64,000 nt of DNA from assembly GCF_932294415.1 (NCBI RefSeq), contig NC_065536.1, positions 54,805,354 through 54,869,353 on the forward strand, read 5' to 3'. The notes beneath the pieces were generated by a model, which had not been told where the DNA came from, did not search any database, and saw only the letters and a list, made by a program, of their open reading frames with translations. Source of the DNA: Quercus robur. Lineage: Eukaryota > Streptophyta > Magnoliopsida > Fagales > Fagaceae. Of the stretch, positions 20,621-32,105 are shown one piece after another (within the stretch, counting starts at the first letter, position 1; every line of letters starts with the position of its first letter). The translations under genes and the position numbers were made by a program.

Positions 20621-22723
20621 ATGTCTGGTGCGTCAAGTAATCAATCAGTAGTTCATGACGGGGTGGATTACGAGAAAATATACCCGTTCGGTCATAAAGA
20701 CAAAGAGAGTCCAGGCGAAGAGAGGAGTTCGTCCGTCTCTTCCTCGTCCTTAACAAATGAGGATATGGGGATGGCTAAGCTAGAGGATATTTCTGATAAC
20801 GACGAGGATCAACCATTGAGATCCGTCATTAGTGCTGATGGACTTAGGAAGTTCATTATGCTACCAGAGTGGACGGTGCATAAATTCACATCCGTCATCA
20901 AGGAGAAACATTTCAACACATTTAGGGCCAATTTTCAAATTCTAGACTACATTTCAGTCCGCTTACCCTACATATCAGAGAAATGTTATTATGAGGGGGT
21001 AGAAGGTGTCGGAGTGTACGAACCGATGCTGAAGGTGGGACTTAGGTTTCTGTTAAGTACCCTGCATATAGAACTTCTAAATTATTTGGGTTTGTCCATT
21101 ACCCAGATATCCCCGAATGCCTGGAGGGTCTTCATAGCAATGGAGATTCTTTATGGTGCTATGATAGATGGTGCCAAGAGGCTGACGGTGCGTGAATTCC
21201 TTCATTGCTACCATCCAAATGAAATTGACAGGTCAAGGGGAATGCATAGTTTTGCTAGTAGAAGTCCATTGTTGAAGGTCATCTTTGAAACACCTGACTC
21301 AAATAGAGACTGAAAGAGTCGTTACTTCTTCCTAGAGGGTGACGGGTGGATGGGTCGTTCAGGGGAGACGGAATATATGCCCGTCGACACAACCTGGGGA
21401 GTATTAAATCCATCTCGTATGCATCCGTCCTAATTTGCAAAATCTTTTTATATTCGCTCAGTTATGATTTCTCTCTTTTAACCGTCCATTTCTTTTGTAG
21501 GTAGACGGCATCCGCAAGATAGTGTTGAGGAGTTTAGTTTTCTTGAGAAGATTTTTCAAAAGACCAAGCTAGAGGAAAGGACTTGGGTGAAGTTAGTAAA
21601 TCCAAATACCATCCACTGGTATTGTGACGGTCCTGAATCCATGTCGGAAGCCATCAGATATAACGACAAAATTCACAGACGTAAGTCTGTCAACCTTTAT
21701 TTTGCATAAATGGCTTCAACTCTTAGTTAAGAAATTCACCCATCCTTCTTTACAGAGATGGACGATGCTAAGAGGAGGGTGCTAATAAAATCATAGGCTG
21801 TCAAAAGAAAAGAGTCCGACGAGGTGGTTCCTAAGGGGACGGCTTCGTCGATAAAAAGGAAACCTCCATCCAAATTTGACCGTCCTCTTAATAGCAAAAA
21901 GTCTCTCTGGAACCTGTCATCGGGTTGATGGTTGAGGGTGTGAAGACCATCACCCTAGTAAAGCATGGGTCAGGCAAGGGTTTAATGAAGGCCCCGTCCA
22001 CAAGCCAAGAGAAGCCTCCTCATCTCCTTCGTGACGATTCCAAATATGCCTTGGAGAAGCTTTCATCTATTATCTCATCGGAGGACTATAAGGATTTGGG
22101 CAATCACTCGACGGAGGCAATGGGGGAGACGGATCTCTTTGCTGTTGCACAGGTAATTTTTGTCCATCAATTTACGCCCATCCACTCCACCTAGTTTTTG
22201 TCTTACACTCTTAAGTTGTTTGTTTCAGTCCCTGGTCATGATGAAAGGCCTAATGGATTGGTGCCTTAACCATGAGGCGACTCTGGAATGTGTGCGAGCA
22301 AAGGTAGAGCAGATGGAGGATGAGCTGAGTCAACTTAACAAGTGGAAATCCACTATGGAGAAGAAGTTTGACCTTTCTGAGCAGGTAAGGAAGGAGCCTG
22401 AGCAAAAGACGGATGAGGCGAGGAAGGCCTTAGAGGTCAAAGAAAAAGAGATCCAAGACCTAAAGGAAAAGCTCCGTCAGGCTAAGGAGGTAGCGGTCCG
22501 ACAATACTGTGATTCCGACGCTTTATTGGCCGAGCTGGGGGACTCATTCCTGCAAGGTTTTGATGACGCGCTCCGTCAATTTAAGAGAGCCTACCCTGAA
22601 CTGGATGTGTCCATGATAATCGTTGAAGATCAAGGCCAGATGTCTGCCTTGCCCGTCGCCTCAGAGAACACAGATGACCTATTTGCCGAGGAGGTAGCTC
22701 AAGGCAACGGAGAGTCAGCTTAA
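20621..22723 (+). pseudogene. Antisense multi-exon gene of the Ty3/gypsy element
   Basis: On the strand opposite to gag-pol, four exons can be read: 20621-21416, 21501-21680, 21756-22152 and 22229-22723, each with GT..AG borders (e.g. donor GTAAGT at 21681, acceptor TTTCAG at 22223-22228). A likely 5'-leader intron ends at CACTTATAG just before the ATG. Exon 1 encodes an acidic Ser-rich start, then a domain (about residues 70-200) with GVYEPMLKVGLRFLL and SPNAWRVFIAMEILYG, resembling the plant 'putative gypsy-type transposon' family (PF04195-like; by memory). Exon 4 is a Lys/Glu coiled coil with an acidic tail. Breaks: TGA at 21311-21313, TAG at 21794-21796, and a frameshift in exon 3. Its role is unknown. 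Confidence 0.82.
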
Positions 22724-22979
22724 GCAAAAAATGTCCAAGATGCCGACCCTAAAAAGTAGATTGTTTTTTTTTTTTTTTTTTTTTTTTTGAGAACAATCCG
22801 TCCTTTATTTTTGTGTATTAAACAATTACCCTCTGAGGGTTTTATCCATCAATGTTGCTTTATTTCACAATTTTATGCCTGCTTTATCAATCTTTATCAT
22901 TTGAAAGTTGTATAAATATCTGTCCTCTTGAGTTGTTCATTATACGGAGACTGGCCATCTTTATGGACTTGTATAGTTT

Positions 22980-23830
22980 TAGTTTTTGGACGAACCGTCC
23001 TTGAATACTTATGTAGTTTACCCGTCTTCCATTGTGGACTTGGAAATTTTCACCTAATGGGGTGATCCGTGCAGTTGACGGGCTTATGTCCGTCCATTTA
23101 GAACTTGTTGTTATCCATCCATTTTATGGGCTAGTCGTCACCCGTCTGGTGGATAAACACTATTTTTACGAGCTTAGGGGATTCACCTGTTCAAGACTAC
23201 CTGTCTAGTTTGTGGATTTTGTTCTATCCGTCCATTTTTTTTTAACTTAAAGAGTTTTCTCCCGTCAGGGATGATTCACATATTTAGTGTACTTTATTTT
23301 TCATCCATCTAGGATGATCCGTCAGTCTTGTGGAGTTTACAATCTATAGATGGTCCGTTAACGTTTTTGGGGTCATAGTAATAAATTTAACCTATTTGCA
23401 ACCCGTCCACTTTGTGGACTTGACGATTATTTTTGCCCTATGGGTGGTCTGTCTACTTTGTGGACTACAATTTCCGTCCTTATGGGTTATCCGTCCACTT
23501 TGTGGACTTTGTAAATATTTCCACCGTACGGGTGATCCGTCCACTTTGTGGACTTTGTAAATATTCCCACCCTATGGGTGATCCGTCCACTTTGTGGACT
23601 TGGTAGACATTTGCACCCTATGGCTGATCCGTCCACTTTATGGACTTTGTAAATATTTCCACCCTATGGGTGATCCGTCCACTTTATGGACTTGGTAGTC
23701 ATTTGCACCCTATGGCTGATCCGTCTACTTTGTGGACTTTGTAAATATTTCCACCCTATGGGTGATCCGTCCACTTTGTGGACTTGGTAGTCATTTGCAC
23801 CGATGGTGATCCGTCCACTTGTGAGATTTT
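22980..23830 (+). repeat. ~46-bp tandem array between converging genes
   Basis: Units of about 46 bp with ATCCGTCCACTTTGTGGACT and AAATATTTCCACCCTATGGG repeat cleanly from about 23397 to 23830; more diverged units reach back to about 22980. GTCCACTTTGTGGAC is itself a hairpin-forming inverted repeat. The array lies between the stop of the antisense gene (22723) and the stop of pol (24026). Confidence 0.88.
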
Positions 23831-24025
23831 AAGTCGAAAAATACGGTTGTGTCTGAATAATTCCTCTTTAAAAAGAAAATGCATTTGTTGGGAAAAGTAC
23901 TTGCCCCCTTGGGCTTAAAAAGGCATAAAATATTGTAGCAAAAATTATTAAAGAAAAACTAGTAATTGTAGCTAAAATTAAATAAACTGGGAATTTGGGG
24001 ATCGTCACTGCTTTTCATATTATCT

Positions 24026-25525
24026 CTACTGGTAGTATTTCCATAGATTCTCCATGTTCCATGGCTGCTGCAACTTTTGTCCGTCCATCGTCTCGAGGTG
24101 GTAGGTGCCCTTCCTTTACCATGATGCGATCCTATAGAGTTCTTCCCAGTTGGGGTCGAGCTTTTCTTGCGAAGGATCTCTAGTGGCACCCATTACCTTT
24201 TGTAGTACAAGATCACCGACCTGAAAGTCCCTATGCCTCACTTTGGTGTTGTAGTGTTTTGCCATGAGATTCTGATAACGCGCCAACCTCTGCTCTGCTG
24301 CCGCTTTGACTTCGTCCACTAGGTCGAGCTAAAGGCGCATGGGCTCTTCGTTGTTATCCTCGTCGTAGCTTTCCACCCGGTAGCTTGTGAGCCGCACTTC
24401 TGCAGGAATGACAATTTCACTTCCATATGCTAGTCAAAATGGTGTTTCTCCAGTGGGTGTTCTTGCCGTGGTCCTATATACCCATAGGACGCTTGGTAGT
24501 TCATCCTACCAAATACCTTTTGGCCCCTCGAACCGGGTCTTGATTATCTTGAGTAAGGACCTGTTCGTGACTTCGACTTGCCTATTTTCCTGTGGGTGTG
24601 CAGGCGACGAGTAGTGATTCTTGATCCCTAGCTTCGAGCAGAAGTCTCTGAACGTGCTGTTGTCGAATTGCTTACCGTTGTCAAAGACTAGCACTCTGGG
24701 TATTCCGTACCTGCATATGATATTTCTCCAGATAAAATTTCGGATGTTCTTCTCTGTGATGGTGGCTAAGGCTTCTGCGTCTACCCATTTAGTGAAGTAG
24801 TCTATGCCAACTACCAGGAATTTTAGCTGTCTGACCGCCATCAAGAATGGACCCATGATATCTAGTCCCCATTGTGCGAAAGGCTAGGGTGCCGTCATGG
24901 GGGTCAATTCTTCAGACGGTTGTCTGATGAAATTACTGAACCTCTGGCATTTGTCAGAGGATTTGACATAAGCTTGCACGTCCTTCAACATTGTAGGCTA
25001 GTAGTATCCTGCTTGAATCAACTTGTGTACTAATGATCGTGCGCTTGAGTGGTTTCTGCAGATACCCTCGTGGACTTCTCTCATTACGTAATTTGCTTCC
25101 TCGTGGCCTAAACACCTCAGGTATGGTCGAGAGAACCCTCTTTTATATAAGACATCTTTCATCAGCATAAACCGTGATGCCTAAACCTTCAATTTTCTTG
25201 CAGCGACCTTGTCGTCCGGTAACATGTCGGTTTTCAGGTAGGATATCAATGGCGTAGTCCAATTGCATTCAGAGTCTATTTCTTGCATACTCATTCCGTC
25301 ATCGATAAGTAAGGAGAGTTGAACGAATGATAATACCTGTTCGGGGACAAGCATAAATTCGGTTAAGGCAGATTTTGCTAGATGGTCGGCACATTCATTT
25401 TCTTCCCTTCGGATTTGAACGAATTTGACTTCAAGGTCGTTGATTCGGTATTTTACTTCTTCTATATACCTCTTCATTCTATCGTTCTTGTACTCATAGT
25501 CGCCATTGATTTGACTCGTGACCAC
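24026..25525 (-). pseudogene. Retrotransposon integrase region
   Basis: Minus-strand reading shows an RNase H-like tail, then an integrase core with VVGIDYFTKWVDAE, YGIPRVLVFDNGKQF and HPQENRQVEVTNR, i.e. the two catalytic aspartates and the glutamate of the DDE triad are readable. The C-terminal part has GDLVLQKVMG and DPNWEELYRI and ends PWNMENLWKYYQ before TAG at 24028-24026. Several stops lie between the readable segments, so no intact enzyme is encoded. Confidence 0.88.
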
Positions 25526-25848
25526 CTATGAATCGCAGTGTATGACTATGTTTTTCGCACCCGCAGCCTTTGTAAGGTCTAGCCCGACCACCAAGACTTC
25601 ATATTCTGCCTTGTTGTTGGTTGTGGGGAAATCTAGTCAGATCATACATTGGATCTTTTCTTCCTCTGGGGTTTGGATCACTACAGTGGCTCCTCCGGCT
25701 TATCTATTTGAAGATCCCTCTGTATAGATATTCCATTGTCTTTTCTCCTCCGCCACCTAGCCGTTTTCGAGAGTGAATTCGGCGATGAAGTTAGCTACCA
25801 CCTGCCCTTTCATAACCGTCCACGGATGGTATTGGATGTCAAACTTGC

Positions 25849-27260
25849 TTAGCTTACTACCCATAAAGCCATTCTTCTTGCTGCTTCTGGACTACTCATG
25901 GCTTTTCTCCAGGGCTTGTCCGTCAAGACAACGATGGTATGCTCTTGGAAGTATGGCTTAAGTCTTCGCGCTGCGATTATCAACGCAAAAGCCAACTTCT
26001 CCATCTGAGGATACCTCTCTTTTGCCCCTCGGAGTGCTCGGCTAGTAAAGTAGACTGGTTTCTGAGATCCATCATCCTCTCTTACCAAAGTTGCGCTTAC
26101 AACAGCTTGTGAAACGGCTAAATATAGGTAAAGCTCTTCTCTAGGCTTGGATGGATTGAGCAACGGTGGAGATGAGAGATATGCCTTTAAGTTGTTAAAT
26201 GCCGTCTCGCATTCGTCCGTCCACTCGAATGATTTCCTTAGAGTGCGAAAGAAGGGTAGATACTTGTCCGTCGCTCTTGAGATGAACCTGTTCATGGCTG
26301 CATCTTTTCCATTCAAACTTTGGATCTCCTTAACCGTCCTTGGTGGCTTTAACTCCATTATGGCCCGTACCTTCTCTGGGTTAACCTCTATACCTCTTTG
26401 GGACACCATGAAACCCAAGAATTTCCCAGTCGTCACTCTGAACGTGCACTTGTTTGGATTTAGCTTCATGTTAAATGATCAGAATGTGTCAAATGTCTCC
26501 CAAAGGTCGTCTAGGTGATCAACTTCATGCAGGCTTTTTACCAACTTGTCGTCAACATAAACTTGTATGTTCCTGCTAATCTGGTGCGCAAATATCTTGT
26601 TCATTAACCTTTGATATGTTGCCCTAGCATTTTTGAGTCCGAAAGGCATCACCTTGTAGCAGAATAATCCTTGGATTGTAACAAAGGAGGTCTTCTCTTA
26701 ATCAGATTCGTCCATCCTGATTTGGTTGTAGCCCGAGAAAGCGTCCATGAAACTTTAGAGCAAGTGTCTTGTAGTTGAATCTACCAAGGTATCTATCTGT
26801 GGGAGTGGATAGCTATCTTTAGGGCAAGCCTTGTTGAGGTTCGTGAAATCCACACACATCCTCTAGTTTTCTTTGACCTTTTTAACCATGACGATATTTG
26901 CCAACCAGTCGGGGTAATATACTTCCCGGATGAAACCTGCCTCTAGTAATTTTCGAACTTCCTTAACTATGGCCTTGTTCGCTCCTAGGCGAACACTCGT
27001 TTCTTTTGTCGGATCGGAGGGAATGAGGGTGACACATTTAGCTTGTGGACCATGACTGAAGGGTCAATTCCTAGCATGTCTTTGTGACTCCAAGTGAACA
27101 CGTCTTGGTTATCTTTAAGGAAAGTTGTGAGTGTTTGGCGCATTGGCCAACTAGCTAATGTGCCAATTCTAATCGTCCGTTCCGGCCATGTGTCATCAAG
27201 GCTCACCTCTTCCAGTTCTTCAACTGGTTCTGCTAATGCTCGTTGCTCTCCGATACACAT
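25849..27260 (-). pseudogene. Retrotransposon reverse transcriptase and RNase H region
   Basis: Minus-strand text includes CVDFTNLNKACPKDSYPLP, VMPFGLKNARATYQ and VYVDDKLVKS, the last with the YVDD catalytic box. It continues through NPNKCTFRVTTGKFLGFMVS into RNase H with PVYFTSRALRGAKERYP. At least one frameshift separates the upstream piece (frame of 27260) from the 26469-25849 piece, and stops occur after KVKEN and DESD. Confidence 0.88.
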
Positions 27261-27575
27261 TGTTTGCTATTGATCCTCCATCTCTAACATGGCAATATAG
27301 CATTCCCGTGCTGCTATTTGATTTCCTCGCAGTTCTCCTACCTCACACTCCGTTGGGAATTTAATCATCAAGTGGTATGTTGAAGTCGTCGCCTTCTAGG
27401 AATTAAGAGTAGGCCGTCCGAGAATGGCATTGTAGGTGGATGAGCAGTCGACTACAAGAAATGTTACCTCCTTAGTGATCTGTTGAGGATAGTCACCTAA
27501 GGGGAACACCTTCGTTCCCCCAAATTGCACGAGTAGGGTATTCGTTGGGGTTAACTGTACCCTATCAATCCTCAT

Positions 27576-28301
27576 TTACTGGAATGCCGGGTAGTATAGG
27601 ATGTCCGCTGAGCTGCCGTTGTTGACGAGAACCCGATGCATGTTATAATCCCCTATTTGAAAACTAACCACAAGTGCATCGTCATGAGGATGGTGAAGTC
27701 TCCGAGCATCATCCTCTGAAAATCTGATAACGAGGTTATCTATTCGTGGCATCTTAGGTATGGATCCTGTAAGTTGGACGCTATGGACCATTCTGAGATA
27801 GGTTTTACGGGCTTTTTTGGAAGATCCGACCGCAGCTGTGCCCCTTGCGATCATTCTTATGTCCCCTATATGTGGTCTAGGGCGCTCGTTCTCCCATCGT
27901 GGGGCCTGTTCCTGGGGTGGATCGTTTCTTTCTTTGTTGACAAACTTCTGTAGCTTCCCTTGTCTAATAAGGGCCTTAATCTACTATTTCAGATTGTAGC
28001 AGTTGGTTGTGTCGTTCCCGTGGTCACGGTGGAAGTGACAATACTTGTCCCTTGGCCTCTTGTTGGGATCTCCCTTTAGTTTACCAGGGAAAGTCAGTGC
28101 TCCTTCATCTTTGATCTGCATCAAGACTTGATCTATCGGGGCGGTTAATGGGGTGAAGTTGGTGAACTTTTCAGTGGGGGGTCTAGGGCGCCTTTCATCT
28201 CATTGATCTCCGATTCTAGCAATCTTTCGCCCCCTATCTTGTCGTGTGTCCTCCTGTCTTTCCCTCTTCCTGGGCTTCTCCTCGCAGGCCAGCAATGCAT
28301 C
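27576..28301 (-). pseudogene. Retrotransposon gag zinc knuckle and protease region
   Basis: In the same frame as gag, a CHFHRDHGNDTTNC zinc-knuckle-like block is followed by a protease segment with VLVNNGSSADILYY. Related elements normally have VLVDNGSSAD, so the catalytic Asp appears replaced by Asn here. Several in-frame stops interrupt the region. Confidence 0.75.
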
Positions 28302-29033
28302 TTATACGTTCATGTATTTGGTGGCTCTATAGAGTACGTTTGACATGGTCTTTGGGTCATTCTTATATAAGGAAAACAAAAACTTATCCTTTCGCAATCC
28401 GTTAGTGAATGCAGCTACGAGTATCTTATCATCCGCTTTGTCAATTGAGAGGGCCTCCTTGTTGAAATGAGTTATGTAGGACCGTAGCGTCTCGTCTTCT
28501 TGTTGCTTGATGCTCATTAAGCATGTGGTGGACCTTTTGTACCTATGTCCCCTAATGAAGTGCGAGGTGAACTGGGTGCTCAACTCCTTGTGGAATTTTT
28601 GTGGCAGGGGGAATGAGTTGACAGATGTAGTGAACGGTGAGTCAATTCTGTTTACTAGGTCATCAAGATCATTGAACACTCGTCCCTTGAGGGCATTCAT
28701 CATGACCTCCATCTGTTCCTTCATCGCCTGCATCTCTGTGACAATAGGTGGAGGGGCTGAATCCATAAGAGATGGAAGGCTCATGTTTTGCCGCTCTGGT
28801 CTGCTTGGGGTGTTGCTGCCCTTTGGCTTCTCTTGGTCCCTTCGTTCGGCACTGGTACCTTCTTGGTTTTCCTTCTGAACGTTATGTCTTGCATCCCTTT
28901 GGCGTAGCTGCTCCTCTAGATCATGGTTCTGGTTTATGAGACATTCTACTGCTGCCATGAGTGTTTGGACTTGCCTCTCTAATGCAGTAGATCTTGACGG
29001 CTCGTCTCCTTAAACGATGTTGGTGGTAGCCAT
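28302..29033 (-). pseudogene. Retrotransposon gag region
   Basis: A start at 29033 (MATTNIV) meets TAA at 29012-29010; the same frame continues to a stop at 28304-28302. The readable part has a Gln/Glu-rich N terminus and the retrotransposon-gag core with FTSVNSF-like, SIKQQEDETLRSYITHFNKE and AFTNGLRKDKFLFSL motifs. Gag forms the virus-like particle shell in this family. Confidence 0.85.
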
Positions 29034-29116
29034 AAAGCAAGTGAGTACCATGCAACTCTTATGTCCGGGAAGCGATAGTCTATTTAAACTCGACGTTTCC
29101 CACAGACGGCACCAAC

Positions 29117-29644
29117 TGATGATGCCATAAAATCACCAGTGAGCTACACGATCCTCGCATGCTTAAAATAGCAACTTGCAAGAAGAAAGAAGTGATCTAA
29201 CAGAGGGCACCGGTGTGGTGCCGGCCAAATACCCTCTGAAGTCAAGTTAGAATTATTCTTAACTCTAGAGTGCTAAAGAGGGGTAAATTATGCATACCTT
29301 GATTTGTGAGGGTATTTGGGCTTTTATAGTAGTAGAAGGTTGGCTTCTCTTCCTTGATGTAGAAGTCTTTTCTTTATAGGAATCCTCTTGAAGTATTCCA
29401 AACGTGATGGACAAGACATTTCCTTGTAGAGAGGTCTTTCATTAATGCGCGTATCTTCTGGAATTCTCCTTGTACTAGGATTCCTATTTCCTTTGGGATT
29501 CTACCAGATTTCAAGTGTGTGTGTAACAAGTATATCAAGTTAGAGTTCCTACTATACCCTGGGCTTACCCATTGTTGGCCCATGGGCTAGAATCCGTTAG
29601 GCCCAACATAATGAAGGTCCATCATGCTAATTTTTACCCTTTCA
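29117..29644 (-). repeat. 5' LTR of the inserted Ty3/gypsy element
   Basis: 528 bp, plus-strand ends TGATGATGCC and ACCCTTTCA. The adjoining minus-strand sequence GTTGGTGCCGTCTGTGGG marks the leader side, which fixes the orientation. Confidence 0.92.
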
Positions 29645-30167
29645 AGTATTGTAATGTTTTTAGTTGGAATACGATGATTAGTGGGTTTGTTGATTTGGCT
29701 CAAATGAGTGAAGCGGAGAAGGTGTTTGATAAATGCTTGAAAGAGAATCTGTTTCTTGGATACTTTAAATATGTTTGTTTCAATGGTACAGGATGGTAAT
29801 TGTGTTAATGATCCGTTTTCTTTCACTTATGCAATGAAGGCATGTGGCAGTCTCACATAAATGAAGTTGGCTCTACAATTACATGGTCTTGTGGAGAAGT
29901 TTGATTTTGGCTATTCAGAATTCAATAATGGATATGTATATTAAGTCTGGAAAAGTGAGTTATGCTGAGAGTGTTTTTGAGGATCCCAAATCTGAGTTTC
30001 TTTTGTTGGAACAGTATGATCTTTGGATATTCCAAATTGGATGCCTGAACGTTACTCTGTCTTGGAACACGATAATATTGATCTTCTCTGAACATGGCTT
30101 TGGGGTTCAGAGCCTTAGTACTTTTGTTGAGATGTGGAGTCAAGGTGTTAGATTGAATTCCACGACA
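29645..30167 (+). pseudogene. PPR gene fragment B (middle repeats)
   Basis: Contains NVFSWNTMISGFVDLAQMSE, YAMKACGSL, MDMYIKSGKVSYAESVF and SWNTIILIFSEHGFGVQSL in shifting frames. It starts at the AGTAT duplication and ends at CCACGACA (30160-30167), where the hAT enters. Stops and indels inside show decay beyond the insertions. Confidence 0.85.
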
Positions 30168-31470
30168 CAGGAACGGACCCAGGTAGAAGGCTAAAGGGGC
30201 CTGGGCCCCCCCTGGGCCCAAAAAAAAAAATTTTTAGCAAGTAAAATTTTTCCAAAAAAAAAAAAAAAAAAAAGGGCTTGGGCCCCTCTGAAATTTTTGC
30301 TCTGGCCCGCCTTCCCCTAGCCCATCATTCGGCCAGCTCAGAGCAGAGCCTATAACCCATGTCAATCCAAAAAAAAAAAAAAAAAAAATCTCAGCTCTCA
30401 GCAGTCCAAAACCAAACGGAGAAACCAAAAAACAAAGGAAAAAAAAGAAAGGAAAGTGAGAGACTGAGAGGCGAGAGCTGCGAGCGAGACAGAGAGAGAC
30501 AGAGAGCGGTGTTGCCGTGACGCCGTGATGGAGAGAAACAGATAGCGAGATGAGAGTGAGAGAGTGCAAAGTACGAACCCAGCTTCGAGCGAGACCCATA
30601 CCGCCACGCGAGACGAGATCCACTTGCCACCACTACTGCCGGTTGTCGTTGCTCGATCTGCCCAGCCCAGCTTCGAGCCTTCACAGAATCACAGTTCACA
30701 TGTATTTACTCTTTAACTCTTATCTTTTCCTTCAAATTTCAAAACCTTGTAATCTGAGATTCTGAGAATCAAAGAAATTGTGCTTGTCAGGGATGGACCC
30801 AAGTAGAAGGCTAAGGGGGCCCGGGCCCCCCCTGGGCCCAAAAAAAAAATTTTTTAGCAAGTAAAATTTTTCCAAAAAAAAAAAAAAAGGGCTTGGGCCC
30901 CCTTGAAATTTTTGCTTCGGCCCCCCTTCCCCTAGCCCATCATCCGGCCTCCCAAAAAGCAAGAACCCCCCTTCCCTTAGCCCATCATCCGACCAGCTCA
31001 GAGCAGAGCCCATAACCCATGTCAATCCAAAAAAAAAAAAAAATCTCAGCTCTCAGCAGTCCAAAACCAAACGGAGAAACCAAAAAACAAAGGAAAAAAA
31101 AAGAAAAAAAAAAGAAAGGAAAGTGAGAGATTGAGAGGTGAGAGCTATGAGCGAGACGGAGAGAGACAAAGAGCGGTGTCGCCGTGACGCCGTGACGGAG
31201 AGAGACAGAGAGCTAGACGAGAGCGAGAGAGTGTGAAGTGCGAACCCAGCTTCGAGCGAGACCCACACCGGCGAGAGTGAGACCCACGCCGCCACTCGAG
31301 ACGAGTTCCACTTGCCGCCGCTGCCGCCGGTTGTCTTGCCTGATTTGCCCAGCCCAGCTTTGAGCCTTCACAGAATCACAGTTCACAGGTATTTACTCTT
31401 TAACTCTTATCTTTTCCTTCAAATTTCAAAACCTTGTGATCTAAGATTCTGAGAATCAAAGAAACTGTGC
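30168..31470 (+). repeat. Tandem duplication of the hAT 5' end
   Basis: Unit 1 (30168-30786) and unit 2 (30787-about 31470) both start with the terminal repeat (CAGGAACGGACCC / CAGGGATGGACCC) and share GGGCCCCCCCTGGGCCC, long A tracts, a GAGAGA-rich block and the CTTCACAGAATCACAGTTCAC stretch. Unit 2 has extra insertions. A second terminal repeat therefore lies inside the element. Confidence 0.88.
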
Positions 31471-32105
31471 TTGTGGTGTTTCTTGTTTGTGTTTTTACTG
31501 ATGAACTAAACTGATTTGGACCATTTGGTGATTTGTGCTTGTGCTGCGGCTGAACCGAACTGAACTGTTTGTGTTTCTTTTTTTTTCTTTTTCTTTTTTG
31601 GCTTTTTGGCTTTGTGACTCTGTGTTTGTGACTCTTGCATTATATAGATAAATGAGATAGATAGAGAGAGTAGAGACTGTAGTGATAGGCAGATGGTTTT
31701 TTCTTTGTTGACTAGTAGTTGGACATAATAATAGGGAATAGGGAAAAGTGGAGTTGCTGTTGGGCAACAGACAAGTGACAGGGGGGAAAAAAAAGGTAAA
31801 GTTAAGAAAAGTTTTTGTTAGTAGTGCTTGATTGTTTGTAGTGGGATTCATTGGGTATTTGGGTTAGTGGGTCAGAATTAGGAAGATGAAGACAAGAGAC
31901 AACACAAAGATACAAAAAACATAAAAGACATAAATAAAGGAAGAGACAACACAGAGACATAAATAAAGGCAGTCCAAACACAAAGACATTAAAGGTAGAC
32001 CAAAGACAAAAAGAAAAAAAATAAATCATATAATATAAAAAATTATCACACAAATTTTAAAAAATAACGGTAATTCTTATATAATTTTTATTTTATTTGT
32101 AGATC

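Larger units (their letters stand above)
19499..29644 (-). mobile_element. Full-length Ty3/gypsy (Tat-type) retrotransposon inside the PPR gene
   Basis: The 10,146-bp element lies in minus orientation with LTRs at both ends and a perfect 5-bp target duplication AGTAT (19494-19498, 29645-29649). Reading on the minus strand it has the 5' LTR, a leader with TGGTGCCGTCTGTGGGAA just inside the LTR (the usual primer-binding region of this group), gag, protease, reverse transcriptase, RNase H and integrase, a tandem array, an antisense spliced gene and the 3' LTR. By eye the first ~180 LTR bases differ at about 15 positions, nearly all transitions, so the insertion is not recent. gag-pol and the antisense gene both carry stops and frame breaks. 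Confidence 0.95.

Noticed and set aside
20187-20651. 154-codon plus-strand frame with poly Thr-His
   Set aside because: It runs through a (CA)n(TA)n microsatellite and overlaps the start of the antisense gene in another frame; composition artefact.
30234-31295. Ser/Leu-rich minus-strand frames
   Set aside because: Produced by GAGAGA/CTCTCT-rich 5' sequence of the hAT element, duplicated in tandem; no recognisable product.
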